Shown: positions 28,540 to 37,414 of the stretch, in pieces
Numbering within the stretch: position 1 is the stretch's first letter
Layout of the letters: each line of letters starts with the position of its first letter
Assembly (NCBI GenBank): GCA_947495975.1
Contig: CANMBE010000010.1
Location: 1 to 64,000 of the forward strand
Direction: 5' to 3'
Source of the DNA: Ignavibacteria bacterium
GTDB taxonomy: Bacteria > Bacteroidota > Ignavibacteria > Kapaibacteriales > Kapaibacteriaceae
DNA: 64,000 nt
Position numbers and translations under genes: made by a program
The notes under the pieces: generated by a model
What the model was told of the DNA's origin: nothing
Databases searched by the model: none
What the model saw: only the letters and a program-made list of their open reading frames with translations

Positions 28540-29208
28540 TTATCGTCTTCTCATGCTGTAACGAGAGAACATATAGCCCCCTGCGCCTGCTGCCAACATA
28601 ACGAGTACGTAGGGCCAATGCTCAAGTGCTAACAATGGGTAAAATGCTGCAATGAGACTTACGCCAGCAAAGGTGCCACCAAGATGTGCTTCGTGTCCAA
28701 TATTATCGCCGCCCCACCGCGAGCCCATGACGGAATACAGCACGAACAGCGCACCTACGATCCATGCAGGCGCAGGAAACGGCAAAGGAAAGACCATCAT
28801 CTGAAGATCTGGATACACAACTGTTGCTGCGCCTACAATTGCGCAAACACCTGCTGATGCACCAACTGCAAGGTAGTGCGGATTGCTTCGGTGCACGATC
28901 AACGATGCAAACGAGCCAATCAGAATTCCAAGGCCATAGGTAAGTCCAAACCGCCATGATGTAATGACGTGTTCAAACCATGAGCCAAAGAGAAACATCG
29001 ACAACATGTTCATGAAAAGATGTGGATAGTCTGCATGGACAAACCCACACGTGATCATTCGCCACCACTGATTGCGCTGGCCAAGCACGGCATCTACGTC
29101 CATCATGAGCAATTCGTAGAGCCGCCTATTCTTAAACGCAATGATCGTGACCGCCGAGGTGGCGATCACGATCATTACTGTTATCGGTGCGAGTGAGAGG
29201 TCGTTCAC
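28540..29208 (-). CDS. Rhomboid-family intramembrane serine protease
   Basis: A 222-residue protein with about six membrane helices. The active site is complete: H63 and N67 (HADYPHLFMNM) of the oxyanion region, the nucleophile S118 in GASAG, and H175 in GHEAHLGG. The WWRMITCGFVH segment is also typical. It cleaves transmembrane substrates within the membrane. It overlaps the upstream DUF2723 gene by ATGA and lies one base upstream of the MFS remnant, so it is part of a membrane-protein operon. Confidence 0.93.
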   Translation of the reverse strand: MNDLSLAPITVMIVIATSAVTIIAFKNRRLYELLMMDVDAVLGQRNQWWRMITCGFVHADYPHLFMNMLSMFLFGSWFEHVITSWRFGLTYGLGILIGSFASLIVHRSNPHYLAVGASAGVCAIVGAATVVYPDLQMMVFPLPFPAPAWIVGALFVLYSVMGSRWGGDNIGHEAHLGGTFAGVSLIAAFYPLLALEHWPYVLVMLAAGAGGYMFSRYSMRRR

Positions 29209-32200
29209 GGAACCATGGAGATCGCAGCTTGCGGGCTGCGTCCGAGGCGCCGCTGCAAGTCACCAATATGTTGTTCAAGTTCAGCTGCTGCTTGTTGTGT
29301 ACGCCGGTCACCAGCGGCTGGTGAATACTTTGAGCGCATTCTCTCTGCAGCGGCTAGTGCACCTGCATAGTCTTTTGCTCGCTCGCGCTTCTGAATCTCG
29401 AGTGCATCAATCTTGTAATTCAACACTGGGTCTGCCGTTGAGCCCCTTCCCAGCATTTTGTAATATCGAATCGCAATATCCCATTTGCCAGCAACAGCTG
29501 CTGCATCAGCGGCTATAAGCTCTGGCATGGCATCGGCGGGCATATTCTGCTCACTGGCGCGAAGTGATGGCGTCTTGATGATTGCCTCAGCACTACTTAA
29601 TGCACGCAATGCCATGTCATCTGCTTCCTTCTGCAAACCGCACACTTCATAGAATCGAGCAAGCTGAAGCTCAAACATCACACTCAAAGGAAAGAGATCA
29701 AGTGATAGTGTCTCGTTCATCTTCTGCATCACCTGTCCAGCACGAACGGTGTCCTTCTTGTCATAGAGACAATACGTAGCGTACTTGTAGAAGATGTTGC
29801 GATAGTTGAGAATGTATCCGCGGTTAACATCGTCGTAATACACTTTAGGATCGTTGAGATTGCGGAATTTTAAACCATACTGTGGTTTGTTGAATACTGC
29901 ATCTGCCTGCAGCGGTTGCATAAGTGTACGCTCCATTACATCGTCATTCACGCCTTCTCCGATGGCAGAAGACTGTGGTGTAGGGCATACCCGGAAGCAC
30001 ATTCCTTCAAGACGTAGATAGTTGTCTAGGCCGATGTATTCGTCAGCCCACGACGGATCGCCAACGGATGTTGAATAGTAGACTGGACGTGTAAATTTCG
30101 TCTGCTGAAGGATATCTAACACAAGCTTGTGTTGTACGCCAATGAAATATTCTGGCTGACCAGTCTGACTCGGACGTCCAGGACCACCCTTGAACGTAAA
30201 TCGCATTACCCCTGCATTGATAATGCCAGGATCCGATGTGAACTTGGCAAGAATTGATCTATCGACAGGAATTTCAACAACTCTACCTGGAGCAAAATCA
30301 TACGACAACGCCATTGGATCTTCTTCTGATACCAATAGCTGATCATCTGTAAATGTAAGCGGCAATTTAGCTGCACCGTGTGGCGCACGGTTTTTGAGTT
30401 GCTCAACGTACCATGTGGTCTGACCAAGCGACAGGTTAACAATGCGCACATCGCGGCGCACTCCTGCTACATCTTGCAAGTACCACACGGGGAAGGTGTC
30501 GTTGTCGCCATTGGTAAAGATGATCGCATCTTTTTCAACCGACTGCAGGATGTTGTACGCATAATCAAACGCAAGATAGTTGCCTGCGCGTGAGTGCGTA
30601 GCCCAATTCTGCCACGCCATATTGAGCGGAAGAAAGGCCAATACGGCAAGCAATCCGCCCCCTAGTGCCGCAACATTCTTCTTGAGTTTTTCGAGTACGA
30701 AGAATGTGCCGAGACCAATCCACACTGCATAGATCATGAACGATGCAACGTAGAAATAGTCGCGCTCGCGTGGCTGTGGGTTCTGTTGATTCTGCTGTAT
30801 AGCAGCAAGCACACCCGTCATCAAGAAGAGCACCAGATACACCCACGCCATTCTCTTATCGCGTTGGAAATGGAAGAACATTCCGATGAGGCCAAGGATG
30901 AGAGGCAAGGCAAAATAATTGATTGGGAAATTCTTAGCGTAGCCATTCTTGTAATTGAATGCTTCAACAGTTTTTTCATCTGTGAGTGGGCTATATGCGG
31001 GCGCATCTTGCACGTCGCTTACCCGGCCCATGAAATTCCACAAGAAATAGCGAATGTACATGTGCTCTATTTGGTACTCCCATAGGTAACCAAACTCCGC
31101 ACCATTGTAACGCGATTTACCATTTGTCTTCCAGCTCGAGAAGTCAGGACGTTGTGACCGTGAGCCATCCTTATGCGTTACCACCTTGTATGGAGGGCGT
31201 TCCCACGGACCTTGCTTTTGATAATGCGTCACAAAACGTGGCTCTGTTTGATATCTGCGTGGCCAGGTTGGCGCTTCTCCGTATTGTTCGCGACCGAGAT
31301 AACTCACAAGCTTAGAGAAATTCTCTGGCTTGTTTTCATTCATCGGTGGGTTGGAGTTTGCGCGGACCAGAATGTGACCGTACGTGGAATACCCAAGAAC
31401 GATAAGGAGGAAAGATGTTGACAGAAGCGACAATACACCGTGATTTGTCTTCTTTCCGTAGTACATACCAAAGCCAGCCAGACCAAGTAATGCAATACCA
31501 ATAATGGAAAAGATTGCATTGTTGCTGACAAGGAATTCGCCTGCATCATTCTTGAACGGGAAATTCCCTGCATACAAAGCTGGGAGCTTCATAATGATAA
31601 GCGTATACACCACAAAGAACGTTACAACTCCAATAACCAGAGTCAGGATGAGTGACTTTGGCGAGTAGCTGTACTTACGGAGGTAGATCAGTAGTACAAG
31701 CGAGAACACTGTTAGAATAGACAACAGGTGTACGCCAATGGAGAGGCCAATGATATAGGCAATGAGAAGCAGGTAGCGCTCGTGGCCTGGATCGTCGGCC
31801 TTCTCATTCCACACCATCATGAGGTACACGATAATTGCAACAAAGAGAGATGATGCAGCATACACTTCTGATTCAACAGCATTGAACCAGAACGTGTCTG
31901 TGAATGTATACGTCATCGCGGCAGCAAAAGCTGAACCGTACACGAGCAGTGCATTCTTGAGATCGCCAAGATCTTCAGTGAAGAAATTGCGGATCACCTT
32001 TACCGTGATGAGGTAGAGCAACACAATAGTTGCTGCACTCGAAAACACAGATAAAAGGTTTACTCTCCAACCTGGATCGCCAAAGGGCAATAGGTGAAAC
32101 AGCTTGCCCAGCATGAGGAACAACGGGGCTCCTGGCGGGTGTGGAACCTGTTGCTGCACGGCAGCTGCGGTAAACTCTCCACAGTCCCAAAAAGGAACCG

Positions 32201-32291
32201 TTGGTTGCACCGTCAACAGGAACGTGATCAGTGATACCATGAATGCGATTGATGCAAACGCATAGTGCAGTGAACGATTGGAATTCTGCAT
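29205..32291 (-). CDS. DUF2723 protein (O-mannosyltransferase-like, GT-C fold)
   Basis: A 1028-residue membrane protein. The N-terminal DUF2723 domain (VQPTVPFWDCGEF, QQVPHPPGAPLFLMLGK) has about a dozen membrane helices over residues 10-560; the acidic DCGEF sits where GT-C enzymes place a catalytic aspartate. The C-terminal 450 residues form a soluble part, including INLSLGQTTWYVEQ-like text and TPR-like helices at the end. The family is characteristic of FCB bacteria and is related to protein O-mannosyltransferases, so lipid-linked sugar transfer to exported proteins is likely. ATG 32291 has AGGG upstream; TTG 32339 overlaps glk. Confidence 0.85.
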   Translation of the reverse strand: MQNSNRSLHYAFASIAFMVSLITFLLTVQPTVPFWDCGEFTAAAVQQQVPHPPGAPLFLMLGKLFHLLPFGDPGWRVNLLSVFSSAATIVLLYLITVKVIRNFFTEDLGDLKNALLVYGSAFAAAMTYTFTDTFWFNAVESEVYAASSLFVAIIVYLMMVWNEKADDPGHERYLLLIAYIIGLSIGVHLLSILTVFSLVLLIYLRKYSYSPKSLILTLVIGVVTFFVVYTLIIMKLPALYAGNFPFKNDAGEFLVSNNAIFSIIGIALLGLAGFGMYYGKKTNHGVLSLLSTSFLLIVLGYSTYGHILVRANSNPPMNENKPENFSKLVSYLGREQYGEAPTWPRRYQTEPRFVTHYQKQGPWERPPYKVVTHKDGSRSQRPDFSSWKTNGKSRYNGAEFGYLWEYQIEHMYIRYFLWNFMGRVSDVQDAPAYSPLTDEKTVEAFNYKNGYAKNFPINYFALPLILGLIGMFFHFQRDKRMAWVYLVLFLMTGVLAAIQQNQQNPQPRERDYFYVASFMIYAVWIGLGTFFVLEKLKKNVAALGGGLLAVLAFLPLNMAWQNWATHSRAGNYLAFDYAYNILQSVEKDAIIFTNGDNDTFPVWYLQDVAGVRRDVRIVNLSLGQTTWYVEQLKNRAPHGAAKLPLTFTDDQLLVSEEDPMALSYDFAPGRVVEIPVDRSILAKFTSDPGIINAGVMRFTFKGGPGRPSQTGQPEYFIGVQHKLVLDILQQTKFTRPVYYSTSVGDPSWADEYIGLDNYLRLEGMCFRVCPTPQSSAIGEGVNDDVMERTLMQPLQADAVFNKPQYGLKFRNLNDPKVYYDDVNRGYILNYRNIFYKYATYCLYDKKDTVRAGQVMQKMNETLSLDLFPLSVMFELQLARFYEVCGLQKEADDMALRALSSAEAIIKTPSLRASEQNMPADAMPELIAADAAAVAGKWDIAIRYYKMLGRGSTADPVLNYKIDALEIQKRERAKDYAGALAAAERMRSKYSPAAGDRRTQQAAAELEQHIGDLQRRLGRSPQAAISMVP

Positions 32292-32335
32292 GTGCCCTGA
32301 TGATACGTTAAAGAGAATCATGCAAAGGTACGAAC

Positions 32336-33217
32336 TCAAGCCGCCACAACAGCCCGTCCAACGGCAGCCGCACCAATGAGACCAGCATGAGAACCGAAGC
32401 GTGCAGGCAGCACGAGCAACGCATCAGCTATCGTTGGTATTGCGCGGTGTTTCATCGTGGATTTTATTGATTCAATTATAAAGGGGACTTGTGATACTCC
32501 CCCACCAATAATGACAACACGCAGACCCAATACAGCCAGTGCTGAACAAAGGCCAATGCCAATCACACGTCCAGCTTCTCTAAAAACCGCATCGTTTTGA
32601 ATGCGTCTTAAACTTTCGGCGTCTTCGCCTTGCTCACGAGCCATTCGCAGAATTCCTTGAAGTCCCACGTATTCTTCCATCACACCAGTGCGGAACAGCC
32701 GAGGATCCAAGGCTCCTTCTCGAGCCCAGGCATCAAGAATAATGTGGCCTATTTCGCCGGCATCGCCATGTGGGCCTCGGTAGAGCTGTCCACCCAAGAT
32801 CACTCCACCGCCAATACCCGTTCCAAGCGTTACATAGAGAAACTCTGGGTGCTCCATTCCAGCGCCCATCGTGGCCTCACCCAGGGCAGCTGCGTTTGCA
32901 TCATTTTCTATTGCCAGGGCAAAAGGTACAGGACCAAGGGCCTGGAGTAGGTCAACATCCTGCCAGCCCGGCAGGTTAGGGGGCGCCTGCACGTGCTTTG
33001 TAGCAGGGTCTACTACTCCTGGCACTCCAATGCCAATTGCTTTAATATCTGGGGTCCGCTTTTGAATCTGCCCAACTACCCCTCGAAGACGCTGCAAAAC
33101 TGCATCTCGTCCATCCAACGCATGTGTTGGTATAGACTGCTCCCATTCGATGACTCCGCCCTGCGAAACCACCCCATATTTGATGTTTGTACCACCAATA
33201 TCTATTGCACCTATCAT
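32336..33217 (-). CDS. ROK-family sugar kinase (glucokinase-like), zinc motif absent
   Basis: A 293-residue ASKHA kinase. It has the phosphate-binding start AIDIGGTNIKYG (residues 4-15), the catalytic aspartate region ENDANAAALGE, and GTGIGGGVI. The HxE-type GEIGHI is present, but the C-x-C-G-x-x-G-C zinc loop that normally follows in ROK proteins is replaced by cysteine-free text (AWAREGALDPRLF). So it resembles bacterial ROK glucokinases without structural zinc. Substrate is probably glucose or a related hexose, not proven. The DUF2723 gene follows on the same strand. Confidence 0.85.
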   Translation of the reverse strand: MIGAIDIGGTNIKYGVVSQGGVIEWEQSIPTHALDGRDAVLQRLRGVVGQIQKRTPDIKAIGIGVPGVVDPATKHVQAPPNLPGWQDVDLLQALGPVPFALAIENDANAAALGEATMGAGMEHPEFLYVTLGTGIGGGVILGGQLYRGPHGDAGEIGHIILDAWAREGALDPRLFRTGVMEEYVGLQGILRMAREQGEDAESLRRIQNDAVFREAGRVIGIGLCSALAVLGLRVVIIGGGVSQVPFIIESIKSTMKHRAIPTIADALLVLPARFGSHAGLIGAAAVGRAVVAA

Positions 33218-33230
33218 GCTGCAAGATAAA

Positions 33231-33252
33231 ACGCGATCGCACGCGATCGCGT
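33231..33252. repeat. Intergenic palindrome ACGCGATCGC-AC-GCGATCGCGT
   Basis: Perfect 10-base arms around a 2-base centre, equally readable as a tandem duplication of ACGCGATCGC. It lies between glk and the rpsD terminator. It shares its layout with elements at 52085, 60642 and 60661. Confidence 0.6.
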
Positions 33253-33270
33253 GACCTGAGCGACCTCACA

Positions 33271-33305
33271 TAAAAAGACCTGATCCATTGTTATGAATCA
33301 GGTCT
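33271..33305 (-). terminator. Rho-independent terminator of rpsD
   Basis: Perfect 9-base inverted repeat AGACCTGAT (33276-33284) / ATCAGGTCT (33297-33305) with a 12-base loop. On the minus strand it is followed by five T residues. It is about 60 bases after the rpsD stop and isolates rpsD from glk. Confidence 0.85.
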
Positions 33306-33364
33306 CTCATTTCTTCACGTAAAAGTAGCTTCACAAGTCCCTTGCAAAGTCTCTCGCACAGCAA

Positions 33365-33967
33365 TTATCTGCTGTAATACTCAATCACAAGAGGTACTTC
33401 ACAAATCACCGGCACTTCATCGCGTGGTGGCATGTAAAGGAATTTCACTGAATAATCTGCCTTGCTCATTTCCAGGTAAGGCGGCGGTGCAGAAGAGCGA
33501 ATTGCTTCTTGAATTGCTTCGAGTTTGCGACTCTTTTCTTTCACCGTGATTACGTCGTTAGGCTGCACAGCGTATGCCGGCATGTCAACCTTTTTGCCGT
33601 TGAGGGTAACGTGTCCGTGGCGGACGTATTGACGTGCTGCATAGATGGAGCGGGCAAGACCAGCGCGGAACACAAGAGCATCGAGACGTTGCTCAAGAAG
33701 CTGAACAAGGATATCCACCTTATTACCCTGAATGCGGGCGGCCTTCTTGATGTAGTTCGTCATTTGACGTTCGTGGAGATTATACTGAAGACGCAGGCGT
33801 TGCTTTTCCATAAGCTGCTTTGCATAATCAGAAAGTTTAGCGCGCTTTTTCGATGCGCCGTGCTGGCCCGGAGGGGCTGGCTTACGGTCCATGTACTTGC
33901 GTGCTTTTGGGGTCATGGCAAATCCCACTTTGCGGGAAAGCCTAACCTTTGGGCCGTTATACAACAT
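33365..33967 (-). CDS. rpsD: 30S ribosomal protein uS4
   Basis: A 200-residue uS4. It has the N-terminal GPKVRLSRKVG segment, the KAARIQGNKVDILVQLLEQR region and the S4 RNA-binding fold (YAARQYVRHGHVTLNGKKVD). It nucleates 16S rRNA 5-prime domain assembly. The gene stands alone here, not in the alpha operon with rpsM, rpsK and rpoA. It is preceded by a long structured leader ending in a terminator-like hairpin (34008-34047) and followed by a clear terminator, so it has its own regulation. Confidence 0.95.
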   Translation of the reverse strand: MLYNGPKVRLSRKVGFAMTPKARKYMDRKPAPPGQHGASKKRAKLSDYAKQLMEKQRLRLQYNLHERQMTNYIKKAARIQGNKVDILVQLLEQRLDALVFRAGLARSIYAARQYVRHGHVTLNGKKVDMPAYAVQPNDVITVKEKSRKLEAIQEAIRSSAPPPYLEMSKADYSVKFLYMPPRDEVPVICEVPLVIEYYSR

Positions 33968-34007
33968 TTGGTACCTCGCTCCCGATACATCGGGGCAATA
34001 TTAGAGG

Positions 34008-34047
34008 AAAAAATTAGCCCCCTATCTGGGTATCACGGAAGGGGGCT
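34008..34047 (-). terminator. Terminator or attenuator upstream of rpsD
   Basis: On the minus strand, AGCCCCC (34047-34041) pairs with GGGGGCT (34022-34016) across an 18-base loop, followed by AA and a run of six T residues. It lies 41 bases before the rpsD start. It either ends the structured RNA described upstream or attenuates rpsD. Confidence 0.7.
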
Positions 34048-34245
34048 GCAAAGATAGCGAAATTTCTATAGGTCACGCGTTGGCAGGCTCTCGCGGAACC
34101 GAGGAGAATGTGACCTTTGGTCTAGATCCTAAATGGATACTTGTGTTATCTCCACCTTTGCCCTTGGGTGAGGCTCATAAAGACCGTTTTCCCTAACTCA
34201 TGAGTGGCTACCTGTACACGTGGCAATTCTCAAACATCATAGGAA
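34008..34245 (-). ncRNA. Structured RNA: small RNA or rpsD leader, unidentified
   Basis: The gap between the queC stop and rpsD is not coding but is dense in base-pairing. Helices (plus coordinates): 34071-34076/34110-34115 (GGTCAC/GTGACC) enclosing 34088-34093/34100-34106; 34119-34123/34181-34185 (GGTCT/AGACC) enclosing 34126-34129/34135-34138 and a longer hairpin 34146-34156/34167-34180; then a terminator-like hairpin at 34016-34047. That order gives two multi-helix domains and a terminator on the minus strand. I do not recognise tmRNA, RNase P, SRP or 6S motifs. An S4 autoregulatory leader is a good alternative. Strand is inferred from the T run. Confidence 0.45.
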
Positions 34246-34246
34246 G

Positions 34247-34933
34247 TCACAGATATGTTGGCATCACAACATAATCGATCTTGTCTGTGACCTTTGCTTG
34301 ATGAAATCCGCGAAGTCGCAGTGCACAGGAATCACATGTTCCGCACGCGATGTCTGAGCCACGATAGCACGACCATGTAAGGTGTAACGGGGCTTCAAAT
34401 AGTGCACCACTCTCTACAATTTCGCGCTTTGAGAGGCTGATAAGGGGCGTTACAATGCGAATGTTGGTTCCCGTGTTCGTTCCGAGGTGTATCACGTCCT
34501 CAAAAGCTTTAAAAAATACTCCTCTACAATCAGGGTAACCGCTTGAGTCTTCCTCCACAGCGCCTATGTAGATGGCCTCTGCTGCGAGTACTTCTGCCCA
34601 GCTCGCAGCTATGGCAAGTATGTTGGCATTGCGGAACGGCACGTAGGACGTGGGCACCTCGGTTGCGTCTAGCCGCGCTTCATCAACATTGATGTTTCTA
34701 TCTGTAAGGCTACTGCCACCTATTGCCGCCAGGTGGGAGATGTCTACTACCAGCCTTCGTTCAACACGATAATGGTCGCAAACGTCGGTAAAGGCTTGCA
34801 GTTCTCGCTCTTGGGTGCGCTGGCCGTAATTCACGTGCAATGCCGCTACGTCAAATCCATCTCGTAGGGCATGTGCCAGAGTTACGCAGCTGTCCATTCC
34901 TCCTGAAAGGAGTACAACTGCCCGTGGCGTCAT
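34247..34933 (-). CDS. queC: 7-cyano-7-deazaguanine synthase
   Basis: A 228-residue adenine-nucleotide alpha-hydrolase-fold enzyme. The PP-loop LLSGGMDS is at residues 8-15, and the zinc cysteines are in CYRGSDIACGTCDSC near the C-terminus. It makes preQ0 from 7-carboxy-7-deazaguanine, feeding QueF. It overlaps the thioredoxin-like gene by ATGA at the end of the ribosomal-protein cluster. The queE gene needed between QueD and QueC is not in the window. Confidence 0.95.
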   Translation of the reverse strand: MTPRAVVLLSGGMDSCVTLAHALRDGFDVAALHVNYGQRTQERELQAFTDVCDHYRVERRLVVDISHLAAIGGSSLTDRNINVDEARLDATEVPTSYVPFRNANILAIAASWAEVLAAEAIYIGAVEEDSSGYPDCRGVFFKAFEDVIHLGTNTGTNIRIVTPLISLSKREIVESGALFEAPLHLTWSCYRGSDIACGTCDSCALRLRGFHQAKVTDKIDYVVMPTYL

Positions 34934-36105
34934 TTTGCGGCCTTGATTTTCACGAGGAGAGCTTCTGTTTCCTTTACGTCTGCGCCCTTTGCCTTGCCTA
35001 GTTCGATAGCTCTTTCTGCTGCTACACTTGCATCGTCGTAGCGTCCACTCCTGAACAACAGCGCTGCGTAGGTATCAACAAAAGCCCAATCCACGTTGGG
35101 ATCTCGCGTAACGGTTCCCATTGCCCAGGTAGCATTCTCAATGGCTGACGTATCGGAACTCTTTTCATAGATGTTCCAAGAAAACTCATTGATGTCATTG
35201 ACATATTCCGCATAATTCGCTTTCTCTGACATGCGCCGAACTACGCCCCCTACCCCTGCCCAGTCGCTAAGACGCTGATTGTACATCGCAGCGTATCGCA
35301 GCCGTAGGTGCTCCGCTTCGGCTGGAGAGCTCGTGTTGGCAATGGATGCAGCCTTGTCCAACATCGCTAGGTCTTTTGCAGCTACCGCACGCGCAAAATA
35401 TTTCTGTGAAATGCGGTCATGGAGAAGCCCCGTTTCATCACCATAGCGCGATGCAAACTCGGATTCGTTTGCCAGTGCCCATTGGTCCCACTTCTCACCT
35501 AAATCATAACGGAGCATAACGCTCCAAGCAACTTCATCGAATCGTTCTTTTTCGGGAACAGAGGCAAACCATGAGCGGACAACAGATGTATCTGGACTCT
35601 TTCTTTGCGATCCCTTCACAAAAGATGGGCGGTGCCATTCCGGCCACGGCAGCTTGAGATCCCTGGTTATCCCTGGTGCGTTGATACGCTTAGTTGGGTC
35701 CTTCATATCGGCAAGAGTTACGAGCCACGCTTCTGGCGGTTGATACCCAGTCACTCTATACGTTGGCAAACCATCGGGTGTGAAGACTAAGAACATCGGG
35801 AAGCCGGCGATGCGGTATTTCATCGCAACATCGATGCCTTCACCAGTTTCCATTTCCATCTTTACGCACACAAATGAAGCGTTCATCACTTCGGCAACCT
35901 TTGCGTTGCTGAACGTTTCGCGATCCATTACCTTACACCATCCACACCAATCGGTATAGGCATCCAGAAAGATTGGCTTTCCCGATGCTTTTGCCAATTC
36001 GAGTGCCTCACTCCACAACGTGATCTTTGTGAACTTCACTACGTTGGCAGAACTCACTGAGATTACTGAAATGATTGCAAGGGCAAGCGCGATGACTGTG
36101 CTCAT
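34930..36105 (-). CDS. Exported thioredoxin-fold protein with TPR-like tail
   Basis: A 391-residue protein: signal peptide (about residues 1-20), thioredoxin-like domain with C54-G-W-C57 (YTDWCGWCKVMD) and a cis-proline region (AGFPMFLVFTPDG), then an alpha-helical C-terminal part with TPR-like pairs (AALLFRSGRYDDASVAAERA). It resembles periplasmic thioredoxins of the DUF255/thioredoxin_7 type, which reduce or oxidise disulfides in the envelope. It starts one base after the frr stop, so it is a late addition to the translation operon. Confidence 0.83.
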   Translation of the reverse strand: MSTVIALALAIISVISVSSANVVKFTKITLWSEALELAKASGKPIFLDAYTDWCGWCKVMDRETFSNAKVAEVMNASFVCVKMEMETGEGIDVAMKYRIAGFPMFLVFTPDGLPTYRVTGYQPPEAWLVTLADMKDPTKRINAPGITRDLKLPWPEWHRPSFVKGSQRKSPDTSVVRSWFASVPEKERFDEVAWSVMLRYDLGEKWDQWALANESEFASRYGDETGLLHDRISQKYFARAVAAKDLAMLDKAASIANTSSPAEAEHLRLRYAAMYNQRLSDWAGVGGVVRRMSEKANYAEYVNDINEFSWNIYEKSSDTSAIENATWAMGTVTRDPNVDWAFVDTYAALLFRSGRYDDASVAAERAIELGKAKGADVKETEALLVKIKAAK

Positions 36106-36106
36106 G

Positions 36107-36667
36107 CTAGTCTTCCATTATTTCTTTTTCTTTGGCCGAAAGCACGGTGTCTATCTCTTTGATGTACTTATCGGTATTCTTCTGGATGTCTTCTTCGCCA
36201 CGTTTGCGATCATCTTCGCTATAATGCTCTTTCTTCTCTGCAACTTTTAGCTCTTCGTTTGCATCGCGACGAATATTTCGCACGGCTAACTTGCCTTCTT
36301 CGGCCATCTTTTTGCATTGTTTCACGATGTCTTTGCGACGTTCCTCGGTAAGGGGCGGCACAGAGATTCGTATGATCTGACCATCATTCTGTGGTGTGAT
36401 ACCAAGATTTGCTGCAAGAATTGCCTTCTCAATGGATGACAGTGCAGTGCGGTCCCACGGCTGAATAACGATGGATCGTGCATCAGGCACGGAAACACTT
36501 CCAACCTGAGCAAGTGGCGTTGGCTCTCCGTAGTACTCAACTCTAATGGCATCAAGAAGCGAGGCAGATGCACGGCCAGTGCGTGCCTTCGACAGCAGTT
36601 GTTGCACATGCTCAACTGCCTTTTGCATGTGCTCGGCGGCATCGTCCACGATGTTCTTAACGGGCAT
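36107..36667 (-). CDS. frr: Ribosome recycling factor
   Basis: A 186-residue RRF. The landmarks are LLSKARTGRASASLLD, VEYYGEPTPLAQVGSVSV, and the late RRDANEELK helix. With EF-G it splits the post-termination ribosome. It follows pyrH by three bases in the standard bacterial order rpsB-tsf-pyrH-frr. Confidence 0.97.
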   Translation of the reverse strand: MPVKNIVDDAAEHMQKAVEHVQQLLSKARTGRASASLLDAIRVEYYGEPTPLAQVGSVSVPDARSIVIQPWDRTALSSIEKAILAANLGITPQNDGQIIRISVPPLTEERRKDIVKQCKKMAEEGKLAVRNIRRDANEELKVAEKKEHYSEDDRKRGEEDIQKNTDKYIKEIDTVLSAKEKEIMED

Positions 36668-36670
36668 ATA

Positions 36671-37384
36671 TCACTCCTTCACAATCGTTGCAACTGGTTC
36701 GCCAAGAAGAAGACGTCGCAGGTTGCCACGCTCATTCATGTTAAAGACAAGGATAGGCTTGTTGTTTTCTTGAGCCATCGTAATAGCGGTCATATCCATC
36801 ACGCGGAGGTTGCGGTCAAGAGTCTCCTTATACGAGATGGTATCGAATCTCTTAGCGTCGCTATATTTTTCTGGGTCCTTATCGTACACGCCGTCTACAC
36901 GTGTGCCCTTAATCACAACATCGGCTTCAATTTCAACAGCGCGTAATACTGCAGCAGTATCTGTTGTGAAGTATGGGTTGCCAGTGCCCGCACCAAAGAC
37001 AACAACACGCCCCTTTTCGAGATGTCGCATTGCACGCCGGCGAATAAACGCCTCTGCAATCTGCTCCATTCGAATGGCAGTTTGGAGTCGGGTAGGTACG
37101 CCAAGAGACTCCAATGCATTCTGAAATGCAAGACAGTTAATGACGGTAGCCAACATGCCCATGTGGTCTCCGGACACCTTGTCGATGCCCATGCTTTCGG
37201 CCTGCATGCCACGATAAATATTCCCGCCGCCAAAGACGATGCCCATCTCTACACCGAGATCATGGGCTTCTTTGACGTCTTGAGCAAATGCGCCGAGGGC
37301 TACAGCATCGATGCCATATTTCTGCTCGCCCATGAGCGATTCGCCGCTGAGTTTGAGCAGGATGCGCTTGTAGAGCGGAGCCAT
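36671..37384 (-). CDS. pyrH: UMP kinase
   Basis: A 237-residue amino-acid-kinase-fold enzyme making UDP from UMP. Motifs: [18 protein letters not shown] at the start, [10 protein letters not shown], and [19 protein letters not shown]. The start has GAGGT upstream. Bacterial PyrH is usually hexameric and GTP-activated; that cannot be read here. It lies between tsf and frr. Confidence 0.97.
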   Translation of the reverse strand: MAPLYKRILLKLSGESLMGEQKYGIDAVALGAFAQDVKEAHDLGVEMGIVFGGGNIYRGMQAESMGIDKVSGDHMGMLATVINCLAFQNALESLGVPTRLQTAIRMEQIAEAFIRRRAMRHLEKGRVVVFGAGTGNPYFTTDTAAVLRAVEIEADVVIKGTRVDGVYDKDPEKYSDAKRFDTISYKETLDRNLRVMDMTAITMAQENNKPILVFNMNERGNLRRLLLGEPVATIVKE

Positions 37385-37414
37385 GGCTACCTCTCGATGG
37401 TTTTTTGGAACAGG

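Noticed and set aside
33231-33252. HIP1 element (GCGATCGC) as in cyanobacteria
   Set aside because: The octamer occurs here as a pair inside a hairpin and I do not see it recurring through the window as HIP1 does; it fits better with the local palindrome family.
34071-34240. Cobalamin, TPP or cyclic-di-GMP riboswitch
   Set aside because: Short fragments looked suggestive (GCCACT, AAGGGCAAAGG), but the conserved cores and order of these riboswitches are absent, and the next gene is rpsD.
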